A stretch of 13,024 bases of DNA from Promethearchaeia archaeon (GTDB lineage Archaea; Asgardarchaeota; Lokiarchaeia; Sigyniarchaeales; SOKP01), in the NCBI GenBank assembly GCA_029856445.1, contig JAHQWY010000074.1, forward strand, positions 1 through 13,024, read 5' to 3'. Positions within the stretch are counted from its first letter, which is position 1; every line of letters starts with the position of its first letter. Both the position numbers and the translations under genes were made by a program. A model generated the notes under the pieces. The model was not told the origin of the DNA. It saw nothing but the letters and a program-made list of their open reading frames with translations, and searched no databases. Of this stretch, positions 7,018 to 12,455 are shown in pieces.

Positions 7018-8283
7018 TTATTTTCCAAAAACTTGTCTTATACGATCAACTCTCTTTTTTGCCTTTTCCAAATTAATTAGTGCTTTATTGGGCGCTTCAT
7101 TTAATATAAATGGGTATTTTGCTAAAATTTTTCTATCGTTTTCTTCTAATGATTCTTTCTTATCAATTTTATCAATAATTAATAAAAGTTCATTATAACT
7201 TACAGAAGCAGCATTTTCATATAATTGGTTTAACATGAAATCTGAAAAGCGCGATTCTCGAATAGTATTTATATATTCATTAATATTATTAGATTTATTA
7301 TAGTGTTCCTCTTCAATTTTGGCGATGTTTCTTTTAGCAAATTGATTCTTTTTATCTTCTTCCACAACTAGTCGATCATTGGAAATTTTTGGTGTAATAG
7401 TTGGTAGAAACTCCCCAGTATCTATCAAATCCAGTAAAACATGAGTAATTTCATTACTTGTTTCATTTAGTTCTGAATTTAAGTAGTGTTTGAAAATACC
7501 AACCTTTAACAATTGTTTTATATCTTTTACTTCCCAATTATCAGTATAATTGACTAGCGCATTTATATCAAAAACTATTTTTGGATTTTTCTCCAAAAAA
7601 TCCCGAAGTACCGTTTCCCTTTCGATCTTATTTAATAAAGGAATTTTTATAAGTAAATCAAAAGAATCATAAACTTTTGATGAGATTTCTATAATATCTT
7701 GAATATCATAATTAATCCATATTAAAATTACATTAGCTTCAATAAAATTAAAATTGCTTTGTTTCTGTGAAGCTGAAAAAGCTTCAAGTAAATTCGTTTC
7801 TTTTAATAAGGCCTTGTAATTTGATTGTTGATTAATCAACAATAATTTTTTTTCAATCACAATACTTGAATCAACCAAATTCTCATATTCTTCTTCTTTT
7901 TCAGATTTTAAGTCTGAATCCTTTTTATAATCACCTATAATTGCTTTTAATATAGGTATAAAAGTCTCGATAAACTTGTCTGGAGATTTTTTTATCTCAT
8001 TATCATTAAATTCAATTATATCTAACGAATAGTTTAATGAGATTAATTTTATAAATTCTAATATATCCGTTCCAGGATTAACATTTATTAAAACAGCACC
8101 TTTAGGTAAAAGATACTCTTTTAAAGCATTCTCGCTATTAAAGGTTGACATATTCTTAATATAATTGATGATATCGTTATATTTATCCCTATAAAAGATT
8201 TCCTCCTTATTGATATCAATTTCAGATGGCATAATCACTCGATAATATCTTAAAAACTCTGGAATCTCACTTAAATCTTTCAT
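7018..8283 (-). CDS. Degenerate AAA+ ATPase-like protein (predicted pseudo-ATPase) in the SMC operon
   Basis: This protein of about 421 residues follows the AAA+ outline but lacks its catalytic residues. GAVLINVNPGTDILEF (about 62-77) aligns with GVLLYGPPGTGKTLLA: PGT is kept and GKT has become DIL. ANVILIWINYD (about 183-193) matches the sensor-1 strand VLVIATTNRPD. SFDLLIKIPLLNKIERETVL (207-226) matches RFDxxIxIPLPDxxxRxxIL, without the arginine-finger pair. DINALVNYTDNWEVKDIKQLL (239-259) matches the small-domain pattern DxxxLAxxTxGFSGADIxxL. No acidic Walker B is seen. Another 120 helical, charged residues follow. It is first in the operon, 22 nt before smc. The ATG at 8283 is preferred; an in-frame TTG at 8295 would add four residues. 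A structural, recruiting or loading role for the SMC ring is inference. Confidence 0.8.
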   Translation of the reverse strand: MKDLSEIPEFLRYYRVIMPSEIDINKEEIFYRDKYNDIINYIKNMSTFNSENALKEYLLPKGAVLINVNPGTDILEFIKLISLNYSLDIIEFNDNEIKKSPDKFIETFIPILKAIIGDYKKDSDLKSEKEEEYENLVDSSIVIEKKLLLINQQSNYKALLKETNLLEAFSASQKQSNFNFIEANVILIWINYDIQDIIEISSKVYDSFDLLIKIPLLNKIERETVLRDFLEKNPKIVFDINALVNYTDNWEVKDIKQLLKVGIFKHYLNSELNETSNEITHVLLDLIDTGEFLPTITPKISNDRLVVEEDKKNQFAKRNIAKIEEEHYNKSNNINEYINTIRESRFSDFMLNQLYENAASVSYNELLLIIDKIDKKESLEENDRKILAKYPFILNEAPNKALINLEKAKKRVDRIRQVFGK

Positions 8284-8300
8284 AGCAAATTTCAAAATTA

Positions 8301-8320
8301 CTTATATTGATTTTTATGAA
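8301..8320 (-). promoter_or_regulatory. Likely promoter of the AAA-like/smc/kleisin/KITE operon
   Basis: On the minus strand the region reads TCATAAAAATCAATATAAG, which offers TATA-like octamers about 22 to 34 nt before the ATG at 8283. That places transcription start at or just before the ATG. This supports the ATG over the TTG at 8295, which would lie only about 10 nt from the nearer box. Confidence 0.35.
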
Positions 8321-8517
8321 CACAATTTTAAAGACTATTTACACATATATATTTAGCGTTAATTATATTTAGTGGCAAATTCATTCCCGACAAAAACCAT
8401 AAAATTTATATAACATTAATTTATTTCGTAAACTCCAAAATATTTTATGAGTTTTTATTTCTTCGTTGAAGCGTCTTGTTTAGTAATTATTTATGAGATA
8501 CAAATAAAAGAATTAGA

Positions 8518-8531
8518 GAAAATATATTTTC
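8518..8531. repeat. 14-nt perfect palindrome
   Basis: GAAAATATATTTTC equals its own reverse complement. AATTA and TAATT on its flanks also pair, with a two-base bulge (GA) on the left side. It could be a protein-binding site or the end of the arsR transcript. Confidence 0.5.
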
Positions 8532-8552
8532 TAATTTAATTATATTAAATTA
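8532..8552. repeat. 9-bp inverted repeat with 3-nt loop
   Basis: TAATTTAAT and ATTAAATTA are perfect reverse complements around TAT. It sits directly next to the palindrome at 8518-8531. The stem is entirely A/T, so an RNA hairpin would be weak. Confidence 0.5.
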
Positions 8553-8606
8553 AAATTTGAAAGTTTATTATTAATTTTAAATGAAAGGAGGTTATAATTT
8601 CTTATT

Positions 8607-8993
8607 TTAGATTAGTTTTTGATTTAATAATTTAAGATATGAATTAATTTGTCTCTCAAGAATGTCATAATGAGTAAATTTACCTTTTTTCCAGCCTCTA
8701 ATTAATCCAGCACTTTCAAGGATTTTTAAATGATGAGATATCGATGGTTGGGACTCATCTAGTACTGCTTCTAATTCACATACGCATCGATCTCTTTCTT
8801 TTAAAATGTTTATAATCATAAGACGCTTTTTATTTGCTAAGGCATTAAGAAATATAGTTAAATCTTCTAAACTAGCATTCTGAATCAAATTTTTTCCTAA
8901 TTCCCGTAATTGTCTGAAATGTAAATCTGTATTTTCAATATCTTCACATTTCTGCAATTTTATCTTAATTTCCTGTTCATGTTCAATATCCAT
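8607..8993 (-). CDS. arsR: ArsR-family winged-helix repressor, probably As(III)-responsive
   Basis: This 128-residue regulator has the ArsR/SmtB winged helix: KKRLMIINIL (55-64), the recognition helix SQPSISHHLKILESAGLI (81-98) and the wing GWKKGKFTHYDI (100-111). Cys70 and Cys72 in RDRCVCEL match the metalloid-sensing CVC motif of classical ArsR proteins, where As(III) or Sb(III) bound by these thiols releases DNA. The N-terminal extension of about 40 residues adds Cys16. It is divergent from acr3 and probably represses both itself and acr3 through the inverted repeats in the shared region. The ATG at 8993 fits a leaderless transcript, since the palindromic TATA box CAATATATTG is centred 27 nt upstream. 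A GTG at 9002 would add three residues. Confidence 0.92.
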   Translation of the reverse strand: MDIEHEQEIKIKLQKCEDIENTDLHFRQLRELGKNLIQNASLEDLTIFLNALANKKRLMIINILKERDRCVCELEAVLDESQPSISHHLKILESAGLIRGWKKGKFTHYDILERQINSYLKLLNQKLI

Positions 8994-9015
8994 TTCAAAC
9001 ACTATTGTTTATAAT

Positions 9016-9025
9016 CAATATATTG
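9016..9025 (-). promoter_or_regulatory. TATA box of arsR
   Basis: CAATATATTG is a perfect palindrome centred 27 nt before the ATG at 8993, which fits a leaderless arsR mRNA. Confidence 0.45.
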
Positions 9026-9042
9026 TCTGGTATTACTAGAGG

Positions 9043-9095
9043 ATAAACAAATTTATAAAAGTTTATTCAAATCAATAAATTTTTATTTGAATAAA
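9043..9095. promoter_or_regulatory. Candidate ArsR operator: inverted repeats between arsR and acr3
   Basis: TTTATTCAAAT (9062-9072) and ATTTGAATAAA (9085-9095) are perfect 11-bp reverse complements 12 nt apart. A shorter third half-site, ATAAAC (9043-9048), pairs with GTTTAT (9061-9066), also across 12 nt. The TTCAAAT/ATTTGAA core resembles ArsR/SmtB-family operators, and the position between divergent arsR and acr3 is where an operator is expected. Binding by this ArsR is inferred. Confidence 0.5.
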
Positions 9096-9111
9096 AATTT
9101 TACTATTTAAG

Positions 9112-9119
9112 ATTTAAAT
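9112..9119 (+). promoter_or_regulatory. Possible TATA box of acr3
   Basis: ATTTAAAT is centred about 36 nt before the ATG at 9152 and would start transcription near 9142, leaving a leader of about ten bases with a weak GAGAAAG site. Confidence 0.3.
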
Positions 9120-9120
9120 T

Positions 9121-9142
9121 TTCAATTTTCAATAAAATTGAA
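9121..9142. promoter_or_regulatory. Second candidate operator overlapping the acr3 start region
   Basis: TTCAATTTT (9121-9129) and AAAATTGAA (9134-9142) are perfect 9-bp reverse complements around CAAT. They lie between the probable TATA box and the acr3 ATG. Bound protein here would block acr3 transcription; alternatively the RNA could form a small hairpin before the start codon. Confidence 0.4.
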
Positions 9143-9151
9143 TTGAGAAAG

Positions 9152-10240
9152 ATGGTCGAAGAAAATTTTGAGGAAAGCCTAATTGAAAAAGTAGAAATAA
9201 TTGATTCTGAACAATCAAAACCAAGAGGTATCAATTATTTTGAAAGGTTATTACCTCTTTGGGTTGCATTATGTATTATTATTGGCATTCTATTATCCCA
9301 ACTTATTCCACAGATTAGTGAAGCTATTGCTGCTTTACAAATTGGGGACATATCGATACCGATTGGAATATGTCTTTTCTTCATGATGTATCCTGCTATG
9401 TTAAATCTCCAAGCCTCTGAGTTGAAGAAACTAGGTAAAAATCCGAAACCAATAATATTGACAATAATTTCTAATTGGTTAGTTGCTCCTTTTGTTGGTT
9501 TGGCAATGATAAACATATTTCTTCCTGGAGATTCTGACACGGTAAGACAATTATCAGTTGCAATTATTCTTCTCTCCTCTAGTCCTTGTACCGCCATGGT
9601 GCTGGTTTGGGGTTGGATGGCAAAAGGCAATCAAGAACAAAATGTTGTAAACACGAGCTTGAATACTATAACCATAATATTTGGTTATGTAGGTATGGTT
9701 TCATTGTTAACAGGAATAAGAAATATCCCAATAAATGCTTGGCTTTTATTAATTTCATTGATATTCTTTATTGGGTTACCATTGGTATTAGGAATAGCGA
9801 GTAAGAAATTATTAGTCAAGTCAAAAGGATTAGATTGGTTTAATAATATATATCGTCCATTTGTTGGAAAAGTATCTATTATTGCCTTATTAACTACTTT
9901 AATTGTCCTTTTCTCTTTAAACGGGGATGTACTAATTAACAATCCGGATTTACTTCTATTGATATCGATCCCTTTATTAGTTGGATTTTTTATTGTAGTT
10001 GGTTATAATATTTTAATCACTAAACTTACTAAATTGAAGTATAAAGAAGCAATTATTACAGTGATTATCGGTTCCTCAAGTCATTTCGAAATTGCAATTG
10101 CTACTGCTGTGGCAATGTATGAGATTGGCTCTATTGCTGCCTTAGGAACCACAATGGGTCTATTCTGGGAAGTTCCTATTATGCTTTCGATTGTATATTT
10201 AGGAAGATATCTTAAAAAACGAGGTTTTTGGGAATCATAA
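9152..10240 (+). CDS. acr3: ACR3-type arsenite efflux permease
   Basis: This 362-residue integral membrane protein has about ten hydrophobic segments and belongs to the ACR3 family, which exports As(III) using the membrane potential. Family hallmarks are present: SSPCTAMVLVW with Cys146, matching the essential Cys of known ACR3 proteins, and SSHFEIAIATAVA with Glu313, matching the essential Glu, followed by LFWEVPIMLSIVYL (about 337-350). The spacing between Cys and Glu equals that in characterised members. A charged N-terminal tail of about 30 residues precedes the first membrane segment. I chose the ATG at 9152; an in-frame TTG at 9143 would add three residues but lies in the inverted repeat region. 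It is divergent from arsR and followed by two small Cys-bearing genes, so induction by arsenite through ArsR is likely. Confidence 0.95.
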   Translation: MVEENFEESLIEKVEIIDSEQSKPRGINYFERLLPLWVALCIIIGILLSQLIPQISEAIAALQIGDISIPIGICLFFMMYPAMLNLQASELKKLGKNPKPIILTIISNWLVAPFVGLAMINIFLPGDSDTVRQLSVAIILLSSSPCTAMVLVWGWMAKGNQEQNVVNTSLNTITIIFGYVGMVSLLTGIRNIPINAWLLLISLIFFIGLPLVLGIASKKLLVKSKGLDWFNNIYRPFVGKVSIIALLTTLIVLFSLNGDVLINNPDLLLLISIPLLVGFFIVVGYNILITKLTKLKYKEAIITVIIGSSSHFEIAIATAVAMYEIGSIAALGTTMGLFWEVPIMLSIVYLGRYLKKRGFWES

Positions 10241-10286
10241 TAAATAAAAATATCCAAAAAATATATTTTTCAGAAGGTATATTATT

Positions 10287-10296
10287 AATTATAAAA
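10287..10296 (+). promoter_or_regulatory. Possible internal TATA box before the small Cys gene
   Basis: AATTATAAAA is centred about 23 nt before the ATG at 10314. The 73-nt gap after acr3 leaves room for a separate promoter, but read-through from acr3 is equally possible. Confidence 0.3.
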
Positions 10297-10313
10297 AAGA
10301 AGAAGTAAGAGAT

Positions 10314-10532
10314 ATGACAAGAGAAAATATAGATAAAACAATTGAGAAAATCATGAAAGAAATGCGAGCATCACCAGATTACTACGGCAATTCTTGTAGT
10401 GCTCGCGGAGATTCACAATGTTCACATGAAAAGCCTTGTGACCCTGAAAATCCTAAACGTCTAAAAAAGGGAATATATTGTGGTATTAAACCTCACTGTG
10501 TGCAAAATCAAAATATGAATAATAAAAATTAG
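10314..10532 (+). CDS. Small cysteine-rich protein downstream of acr3
   Basis: This 72-residue protein is not from a family I recognise. An N-terminal amphipathic helix (about 3-19) is followed by a cysteine-rich part with Cys28, Cys36, Cys42, Cys56 and Cys62, plus His38 and His61. The spacing C-x7-C-x5-C-x13-C-x5-C suggests a metal or metalloid site or a small disulfide/zinc fold. There is no signal peptide. Its place directly behind acr3 and ahead of a second Cys-bearing gene suggests arsenite binding, delivery to ACR3 or buffering, but that is context only. The start ATG at 10314 is preceded by a purine-rich stretch (AGAAGTAAGAG). Confidence 0.75.
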   Translation: MTRENIDKTIEKIMKEMRASPDYYGNSCSARGDSQCSHEKPCDPENPKRLKKGIYCGIKPHCVQNQNMNNKN

Positions 10533-10547
10533 ATTAAAAATGATGAT

Positions 10548-10838
10548 ATGTCTGATATGAATAACGAAGAAAATAACGGAAAACTAAAAGTTGATATTTG
10601 GTTGCCATTAGACGCATGCAGTTGCGAGTATGAAAACTTCATTAATCGAGTATTCGTCGAACTCACTCCTTACATTAAGTATATTGATTATGACACAAAG
10701 AATCTTAATTCAGAGGAAGCAAGAAATCTCAACCTTCATAGTAAATGTATTGTTGTTGATGGGGAGAAAAAGTTTTCTTCATCATATATTTTAAAGAGAG
10801 AACTCCCAAAGCTTCTTAAAGCTAAAGAACTTATATAG
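10548..10838 (+). CDS. Thioredoxin-fold-like protein with a CSC motif
   Basis: This 96-residue protein fits a compact thioredoxin-like fold: strand KVDIWLPL (14-21), active-site-like ACSCEYENF (23-31), helix, strand KYIDYD (44-49), helix SEEARNL (55-61), strand KCIVVDG (66-72) and a C-terminal helix. Instead of CxxC it carries Cys24-x-Cys26. In the place where thioredoxins keep the cis-proline (SxP) it reads SKC, with a third cysteine at 67. Three cysteines brought together this way could bind As(III) or act as a reductant (inference). It starts 15 nt after the small Cys-rich gene, so they are probably co-transcribed. The ATG at 10557 is a possible alternative start. Confidence 0.75.
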   Translation: MSDMNNEENNGKLKVDIWLPLDACSCEYENFINRVFVELTPYIKYIDYDTKNLNSEEARNLNLHSKCIVVDGEKKFSSSYILKRELPKLLKAKELI

Positions 10839-10842
10839 ACTT

Positions 10843-10852
10843 TAATATATTT
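10843..10852 (+). promoter_or_regulatory. TATA box for the 118-residue protein gene
   Basis: TAATATATTT is centred about 26 nt before the GTG at 10873, and no Shine-Dalgarno is visible. This supports a leaderless mRNA and the GTG start. Confidence 0.45.
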
Positions 10853-10861
10853 ATTTTTTTT
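10852..10861 (+). terminator. Poly-T terminator of the arsenic operon
   Basis: A run of eight T (10854-10861) lies 15 nt after the stop of the thioredoxin-like gene, as expected of archaeal intrinsic terminators. It overlaps the next gene's promoter region. Confidence 0.4.
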
Positions 10862-10872
10862 ATCATTTTCGG

Positions 10873-11229
10873 GTGATTATTGAAATTAAACAAATTAAAC
10901 TAACAATTTTCGCACCTGATCCTGAAAAAAGGTTGTCAAAGGGATTAGAATATGAAATAGATATTGAAGATAATGGGACTATTTTAGATGCTTTAAGTAC
11001 TATAGATAAACAAGTTTATTCCGAACCAGAAAATAAAATTTTCCCAATCTTTAAAGGATTGATAGTCAGTTATTTACAATTAATTTGGGATAGTGAAGAA
11101 AATAAAATTTATGAGGATTGCGCTGTAAATGCGTACGGCCCAAATAGAGAGTTTATGAACTTACAGGATGATATTAATACTAATCTATATCCCAATAGTA
11201 ATATAACTATCGTTGTACACGCAGATTGA
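10873..11229 (+). CDS. Small possible beta-grasp (MoaD/ThiS-like fold) protein, function unknown
   Basis: This 118-residue protein begins with strand EIKQIKLTIFAP (4-15), a charged turn, strand LEYEIDIED (25-33), the helix start NGTILDALSTIDKQV (34-48), a middle containing IFKGLIVSYLQLIWD (59-73), and finishes with NITIVVHAD (110-118). A strand-strand-helix plan with TILDAL at the helix and a final hydrophobic strand recalls beta-grasp proteins of the MoaD/ThiS type. The end is HAD, not the GG tail needed for sulfur or protein conjugation, so a carrier role is not supported. The start is GTG, placed 26 nt after a TATA box; there is no ATG in the first 90 codons. Fold assignment is a guess from pattern only. 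Confidence 0.7.
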   Translation: MIIEIKQIKLTIFAPDPEKRLSKGLEYEIDIEDNGTILDALSTIDKQVYSEPENKIFPIFKGLIVSYLQLIWDSEENKIYEDCAVNAYGPNREFMNLQDDINTNLYPNSNITIVVHAD

Positions 11230-11241
11230 TGAGCTGATGTT

Positions 11242-11352
11242 ATGAAAGAAAGATTAAATTTTGGAAAATTTAAAAAAACTCTTATGAAAAAATATGGAAA
11301 AGAACATGATACTTTTTCCCATTATTTTACAATTAAAAGAAAAACTAAGTAA
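11242..11352 (+). CDS. Possible 36-residue basic protein
   Basis: A short frame begins with ATG 12 nt after the previous stop. The product is lysine-rich (sequence begins MKERLNFGKFKKTLMKKYG), with HDTFSHYF near its end and no cysteine. The purine-containing GATGAG stretch before the ATG is a weak ribosome site. It could be a real small protein co-transcribed with the 118-residue gene, or chance in AT-rich DNA. The following 113 nt, up to the membrane protein gene, hold only a TATA-like box. Confidence 0.3.
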   Translation: MKERLNFGKFKKTLMKKYGKEHDTFSHYFTIKRKTK

Positions 11353-11436
11353 TTTGAATGATGTCTTTCAGCAAATATTAGTGAAAGATGGACAATAGGA
11401 TTGCTTCCTATAAATTATAGATATTACTAAAATTCA

Positions 11437-11447
11437 ATAAATATTTT
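11437..11447 (+). promoter_or_regulatory. TATA box for the membrane hydrolase gene
   Basis: AATAAATATTT is centred about 24 nt before the ATG at 11466, and no Shine-Dalgarno lies between. This is again a leaderless pattern. Confidence 0.4.
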
Positions 11448-11465
11448 AATTGAAATCTGATCAAT

Positions 11466-12434
11466 ATGGATATATTCACACACATATTAATGGGAACTTT
11501 ACCTTGCTTTTTATTATTGTTAAAAATAAGTCCAGAAGCAATAATCTTCCTATGGATTATGGCTATATTTCCAGATCTGGATATATTTGTCGATCCATTT
11601 ACAAAAAAACGAAGCTTATATTTTTTATCCCATAAAGCAGCTTCTCATTCATATATCATCGGAACAATAATAACTGGGATTTTAAGTTTACCAATTTCAC
11701 TTTTGCGACGAATATCATTCATAGAAATCTGGGTAGCTGGAGTCTTAGGATTCAGTATCCATGTTTCATTAGATTTTTTCGGTGCTTCAAAAGTCCCTAT
11801 TCTTTATCCACTTTCTAAAAGAGAGTTTAGAATCATAGCAGATAGAGCAATAAATCCACTATTGGCCCTCTTTTCTGGAATTAACCTACTTATCTTACTC
11901 ATTTATTACTTTATTAAACCATATTATTATGTATTTATGGGATTAACAACATTTTACCTAATCATTTATATCATTTATTTTGGAATTCGCTTAATACTAA
12001 GAATAATAATACAACTGCGATTACCAAAAGGATCACATTATATTCCAGGATTTTTTCCTTTTTTCTATCTTATATATACAAAAAATTCGTCGGAAGAGAG
12101 TATCAATTTTAAACTTAATAAGAAATTGGCTTTTTCCAAGAAAAATAAAGTAATATTAGATCAAGCTTTTTTAAAAAATACAAATCAAATAACCTACATT
12201 GAGCAGGCTGTCGAGATCAGTAAGAATTACAGATTTTTTCATAAATGGAGTTCAATCATACCATTTATACATGAAAATGAGCAAAGAGCTCATATAATCC
12301 TTATTTTAGCTGAAAGTTATTCAAAGATGAGATCATATTTCCTTTCGATAGTCATTCATAAAGAGAAAAAGCAAATTATTTCAAAAAAAGATGGATTTGG
12401 ATCTTTTCAAGTCTGGGAAAATTCAAAATTTTAA
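11466..12434 (+). CDS. YdjM/YfhP-type membrane-bound metal-dependent hydrolase
   Basis: This 322-residue membrane protein carries the family signatures of DUF457/YdjM-type predicted metal-dependent hydrolases: MDIFTHILMG at the N terminus with His6, AIFPDLDIF (33-41) with Asp37 and Asp39, SHKAASHSY (55-63) with His56 and His61, and GFSIHVSLDFF (95-105) with His99 and Asp103, followed by PILYPLSKREF. These His and Asp residues would bind metal near the membrane surface. Hydrophobic segments lie at about 10-40, 62-80, 87-105, 130-150 and 155-183. A soluble C-terminal part of about 120 residues follows, and total length is close to that of YfhP-type members. The substrate is unknown for the family. 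The HD-domain gene begins 21 nt downstream, suggesting one operon of two predicted metal-dependent hydrolases. Confidence 0.85.
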   Translation: MDIFTHILMGTLPCFLLLLKISPEAIIFLWIMAIFPDLDIFVDPFTKKRSLYFLSHKAASHSYIIGTIITGILSLPISLLRRISFIEIWVAGVLGFSIHVSLDFFGASKVPILYPLSKREFRIIADRAINPLLALFSGINLLILLIYYFIKPYYYVFMGLTTFYLIIYIIYFGIRLILRIIIQLRLPKGSHYIPGFFPFFYLIYTKNSSEESINFKLNKKLAFSKKNKVILDQAFLKNTNQITYIEQAVEISKNYRFFHKWSSIIPFIHENEQRAHIILILAESYSKMRSYFLSIVIHKEKKQIISKKDGFGSFQVWENSKF

Positions 12435-12442
12435 TGATTTTT

Positions 12443-12446
12443 GGAG
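12443..12446 (+). promoter_or_regulatory. Shine-Dalgarno for the HD-domain gene
   Basis: GGAG lies 9 nt before the ATG at 12456, in the 21-nt gap after the membrane protein gene. It supports co-transcription. Confidence 0.5.
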
Positions 12447-12455
12447 AGATAATTC

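Larger units (their letters stand above)
8284..8606. other. Intergenic region upstream of the SMC operon
   Basis: This stretch of about 320 nt lies between the stop of arsR and the start of the AAA-like gene, both on the minus strand. It holds the probable SMC operon promoter at its left end, two AT-rich palindromes at 8518-8552, and an isolated AAAGGAGGT at 8584-8592 (plus strand) with no gene behind it. I see no tRNA or structured RNA. A 30-codon frame at 8447-8539 (plus) is not convincing. Confidence 0.7.

Noticed and set aside
2326..8283. Wadjet/MukBEF-type plasmid defence system (SMC, kleisin, KITE)
   Set aside because: There is no JetD-like nuclease gene, the SMC has a canonical hinge and near-standard length, and the first gene is AAA-like. 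A chromosomal SMC complex is simpler.
8447..8539. 30-codon plus-strand frame in the gap before the SMC operon
   Set aside because: It has no ribosome site, its TATA-like sequence is too far away, and its end runs through the palindromes.
9235..9630. Open frame antisense to acr3
   Set aside because: acr3 is unmistakable in the opposite strand and no promoter or ribosome site serves this frame.
10873..11352. Toxin-antitoxin pair (118-residue and 36-residue products)
   Set aside because: Neither product shows a toxin or DNA-binding antitoxin motif, and the short frame is uncertain.
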